From JAFGPL01 sp963781805 (lineage in GTDB: Bacteria > Bacteroidota > Bacteroidia > Bacteroidales > UBA10428): 64,000 bases of DNA. Positions within the stretch are counted from its first letter, which is position 1. Every line of letters starts with the position of its first letter. The DNA lies in NCBI GenBank assembly GCA_963781805.1, contig CAWAHF010000004.1:5084001-5148000 (forward strand), given 5' to 3'. The notes beneath the pieces were generated by a model. That model saw only the letters and a program-made list of their open reading frames with translations. It ran no database searches and was not told the DNA's origin. Both the position numbers and the translations under genes were made by a program. This document shows, piece by piece, positions 63,301 through 64,000 of the stretch.

Positions 63301-64000
63301 GCAATTGTTAACGGATTACATCCGGCATTATCGCTTATACTGAATGCTGCAACAACCTGCGGATAAATTAAAATACTACGTTGTAAGGAATCCAAACAAC
63401 CTTCCGGGCTGTGTACCCTTAATTTAAGCATATAAGTTGTATCTTTGTCAGATAAAGGATTCCAGTATTTATGAGACAAAAGATTATTGCCGGAATTATC
63501 AATGGGGGAACCATCTCCCCAGTTCCATTCATATAAATCAACACGTGCACTTAGATTTGTAACATTAATATCAATTGGAGCACAATTGTTTAAGAAATCA
63601 AGTGCAAAATTAGCTTTTACGTATGGATGCACAGTGATGGTCGTATCTTTGGTACTGAAACATCTGTTATCTGAAGTAACAGTTAATTTAGCATCATAAA
63701 CAAAGTCTGATGTTGTACGGTTAAAATAGCGGTGTGTATGATTGTTTTTAACAGTATCTACCGCCGATACACCATCTCCGAAATCTAGATTATACCTTAA
63801 TTTATATCCTGTGGAGGTATTTGTGAATAAAACTCTCACCGAATCACAGATCTCTGATTTATCAATTTCAAAATTGGCTTTAACTTCAGGTAATACTACT
63901 ACCTTTTTTTGTGGGAAGGTATCTGCACATCCCATTCGGTTTAGAACGGTAAGGTCAACTTTAATTGTGTCAGGAGAGGAAAGACTTGTATCTGAATGAT
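60393..64000 (-). CDS. Giant PKD-repeat surface protein with type B T9SS tail (cut by window edge)
   Basis: At least 1202 residues, and the frame stays open to the window end. An internal Met at base 63935 is not the start, because the codons before it (HSDTSLSSPDTIKVDLTVLN) continue a repeat. About 12 tandem PKD domains of roughly 90 residues each carry the cores YDWKFG, YEWNFGDGSPV, FYWTFGDG and YQWDFDDETPV. Each is followed by a sentence-like VTLTAYNSFGCDS and a hydrophobic joining strand such as VYPKVNVDF. The last 95 residues (MDFPNAFIVDPSG to YNRWGELIYVSEDVNKGWNG and VTLLIAP) are the gliding-motility type B sorting domain. It is probably displayed on the surface through the T9SS with its PorP/SprF neighbour. 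Confidence 0.93.
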   Translation of the reverse strand, partial: HSDTSLSSPDTIKVDLTVLNRMGCADTFPQKKVVVLPEVKANFEIDKSEICDSVRVLFTNTSTGYKLRYNLDFGDGVSAVDTVKNNHTHRYFNRTTSDFVYDAKLTVTSDNRCFSTKDTTITVHPYVKANFALDFLNNCAPIDINVTNLSARVDLYEWNWGDGSPIDNSGNNLLSHKYWNPLSDKDTTYMLKLRVHSPEGCLDSLQRSILIYPQVVAAFSISDNAGCNPLTIAFQNNSSGKNLTYDWKFGPELSSSISSTLFQQTFGHFNINDSTFDVTLTAYNSFGCDSMVSKPVTVYSFLDADFIVARSDSCSPFGVDITNRTPAGAKFYEWNFGDGSPVNTGFEPTHTYSNTSLANITDNLRLIVKNNHACYDTLIKPIIIYPEIHADFAIDKTQGCQPLTVNFISNNTNIISGTSFYWTFGDGIYSSKTTPIPHVYSNSQNVSVNHTIQLNATSQYGCTDSISKPITIFPFIFAKFAVDKASVCSDEEFEIDRSASSGGINQYLWDFNNDGITDATSALPVFNHSISNTTLSQQNNTIKLTVTNLQGCDTAWTQQIVVSPEIHSSFIIDDLEPCYPHNSVLQNTSLFKGVVATKFFWDFGDGSVSTSTEDYIQYQFRNFDNYVDKEYTIKLIAESDYKCSDTLSQVITIHPKPLAEFNFPVTVDCPPFPVTFTNSSRGTDLTYQWDFDDETPVSTENTPTHIFSNNDFVIRENNVELISSSLFGCQDTVSKPVLVYPKVNVDFGATAWQGCSPMIIDFDGSAINQSYVTWYINGEAFSTLDNPTYRFVNNTENNQNYTIEFKATSLYNCTADTTKQITIFPSPSAEFIPDPILQDYNTSTDITTVDFTNFTQHQESSIWNYFWTFGDGTSSSDNQETFTKEYTIWGDINNKNKIPVKLLAWNKDNPECRDSANHEIIINPPLPEIDIADDVSGCVPLEVQFTSTTKYIYEDSYSWDFGYNGQTATGAAPSFFYTEPGLYIVKLIVEGDGGLNWDYKKITVFSKPDIDFTFAPELVMVQSQTEDPSPVKFFNSTMNGNKYFWEFGDDSTSNEKEPTHIYIATGSYYIKLTATSVEGCVDTLTNPVPVIVEGARKMDFPNAFIVDPSGPIDEYYDPSKPDRRIFRPVAEGVEKYRLEIYNRWGELIYVSEDVNKGWNGYVNGKLVKQDVYIWRVTATFSDGRPLVKAGDITLLIAPLNR

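Noticed and set aside
63935..63937. Met codon as start of the PKD protein.
   Set aside because: The same frame continues upstream to the window edge with PKD-type sequence, so the true start lies outside.

Overview
The window looks like a chromosomal segment of a Bacteroidota bacterium, probably Bacteroidales or a related order. The evidence is the AT-rich DNA, a PorP/SprF protein next to a giant PKD protein with a type B T9SS tail, Por secretion (T9SS) C-terminal domains on secreted glycan enzymes, a fused alpha-beta E1 dehydrogenase, a three-gene pnt transhydrogenase, and promoters that fit TTG-N19/20-TAnnTTTG. No species can be named from the sequence alone. No tRNA, rRNA, CRISPR array or prophage was seen.

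Layout. 1-5.7 kb: start of gyrB (cut by the window edge), then an outer-membrane barrel protein and a 1024-residue TPR lipoprotein-like or periplasmic partner. 5.9-10 kb: ftsE followed by a small surface-polysaccharide set (GT4 glycosyltransferase, SAM-fold protein, Wzx-like flippase). 10-14.6 kb: a frameshifted gene remnant, recQ, a secreted M64 metallopeptidase, a broken DUF3795 gene and a small membrane protein. 14.6-19 kb: a T9SS-exported CE12-like SGNH esterase and a T9SS-exported GH53 galactanase, separated by a 7-bp minisatellite. 19-20.9 kb: a repeat-rich stretch with a MITE-like element, two related gene-end remnants and two unknown membrane proteins. 21.3-23.9 kb: modABC, ended by a 44-bp perfect palindrome. 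24-26.9 kb: pnt transhydrogenase.

27.2-37.7 kb is central carbon metabolism: 2-oxoglutarate dehydrogenase E1 and E2, a divergent GntR/UTRA regulator, and a pyruvate or branched-chain 2-oxoacid dehydrogenase operon (E2, E3, fused E1). A palindrome lies on the predicted -33 element of that operon, so GntR control is likely. 37.9-47.6 kb holds two HAD phosphatases, an S23-type four-helix gene flanked by inverted repeats, and a sugar catabolic cluster: HAD, aldo/keto reductase, PHP protein, class II aldolase-SDR fusion and sorbose-1-phosphate-reductase-like dehydrogenase, facing SIS isomerase, isochorismatase-like hydrolase and PfkB kinase. 47.9-56.7 kb: GH106 alpha-L-rhamnosidase, a DUF433/DUF5615 toxin-antitoxin-like pair, GH94 phosphorylase and pruA, interspersed with three copies of a nested-palindrome repeat. 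56.9-64 kb: ftsB, GT2, an OmpH/Skp-like protein, PorP/SprF and the PKD protein, which runs off the window.

A theme across the accessory genes is rhamnogalacturonan-I-type pectin. The CE12-like esterase, GH53 galactanase and GH106 rhamnosidase could release rhamnose and galactose, and the aldolase-dehydrogenase fusion resembles the last steps of rhamnose breakdown. However, no SusC/SusD pair, rhamnose isomerase or sugar transporter is present here, so this link is inferred. Decayed genes (DUF3795, a T9SS tail fragment, the frameshifted tail after recQ) and several repeat families show ongoing gene loss and repeat spread in 10-21 kb.
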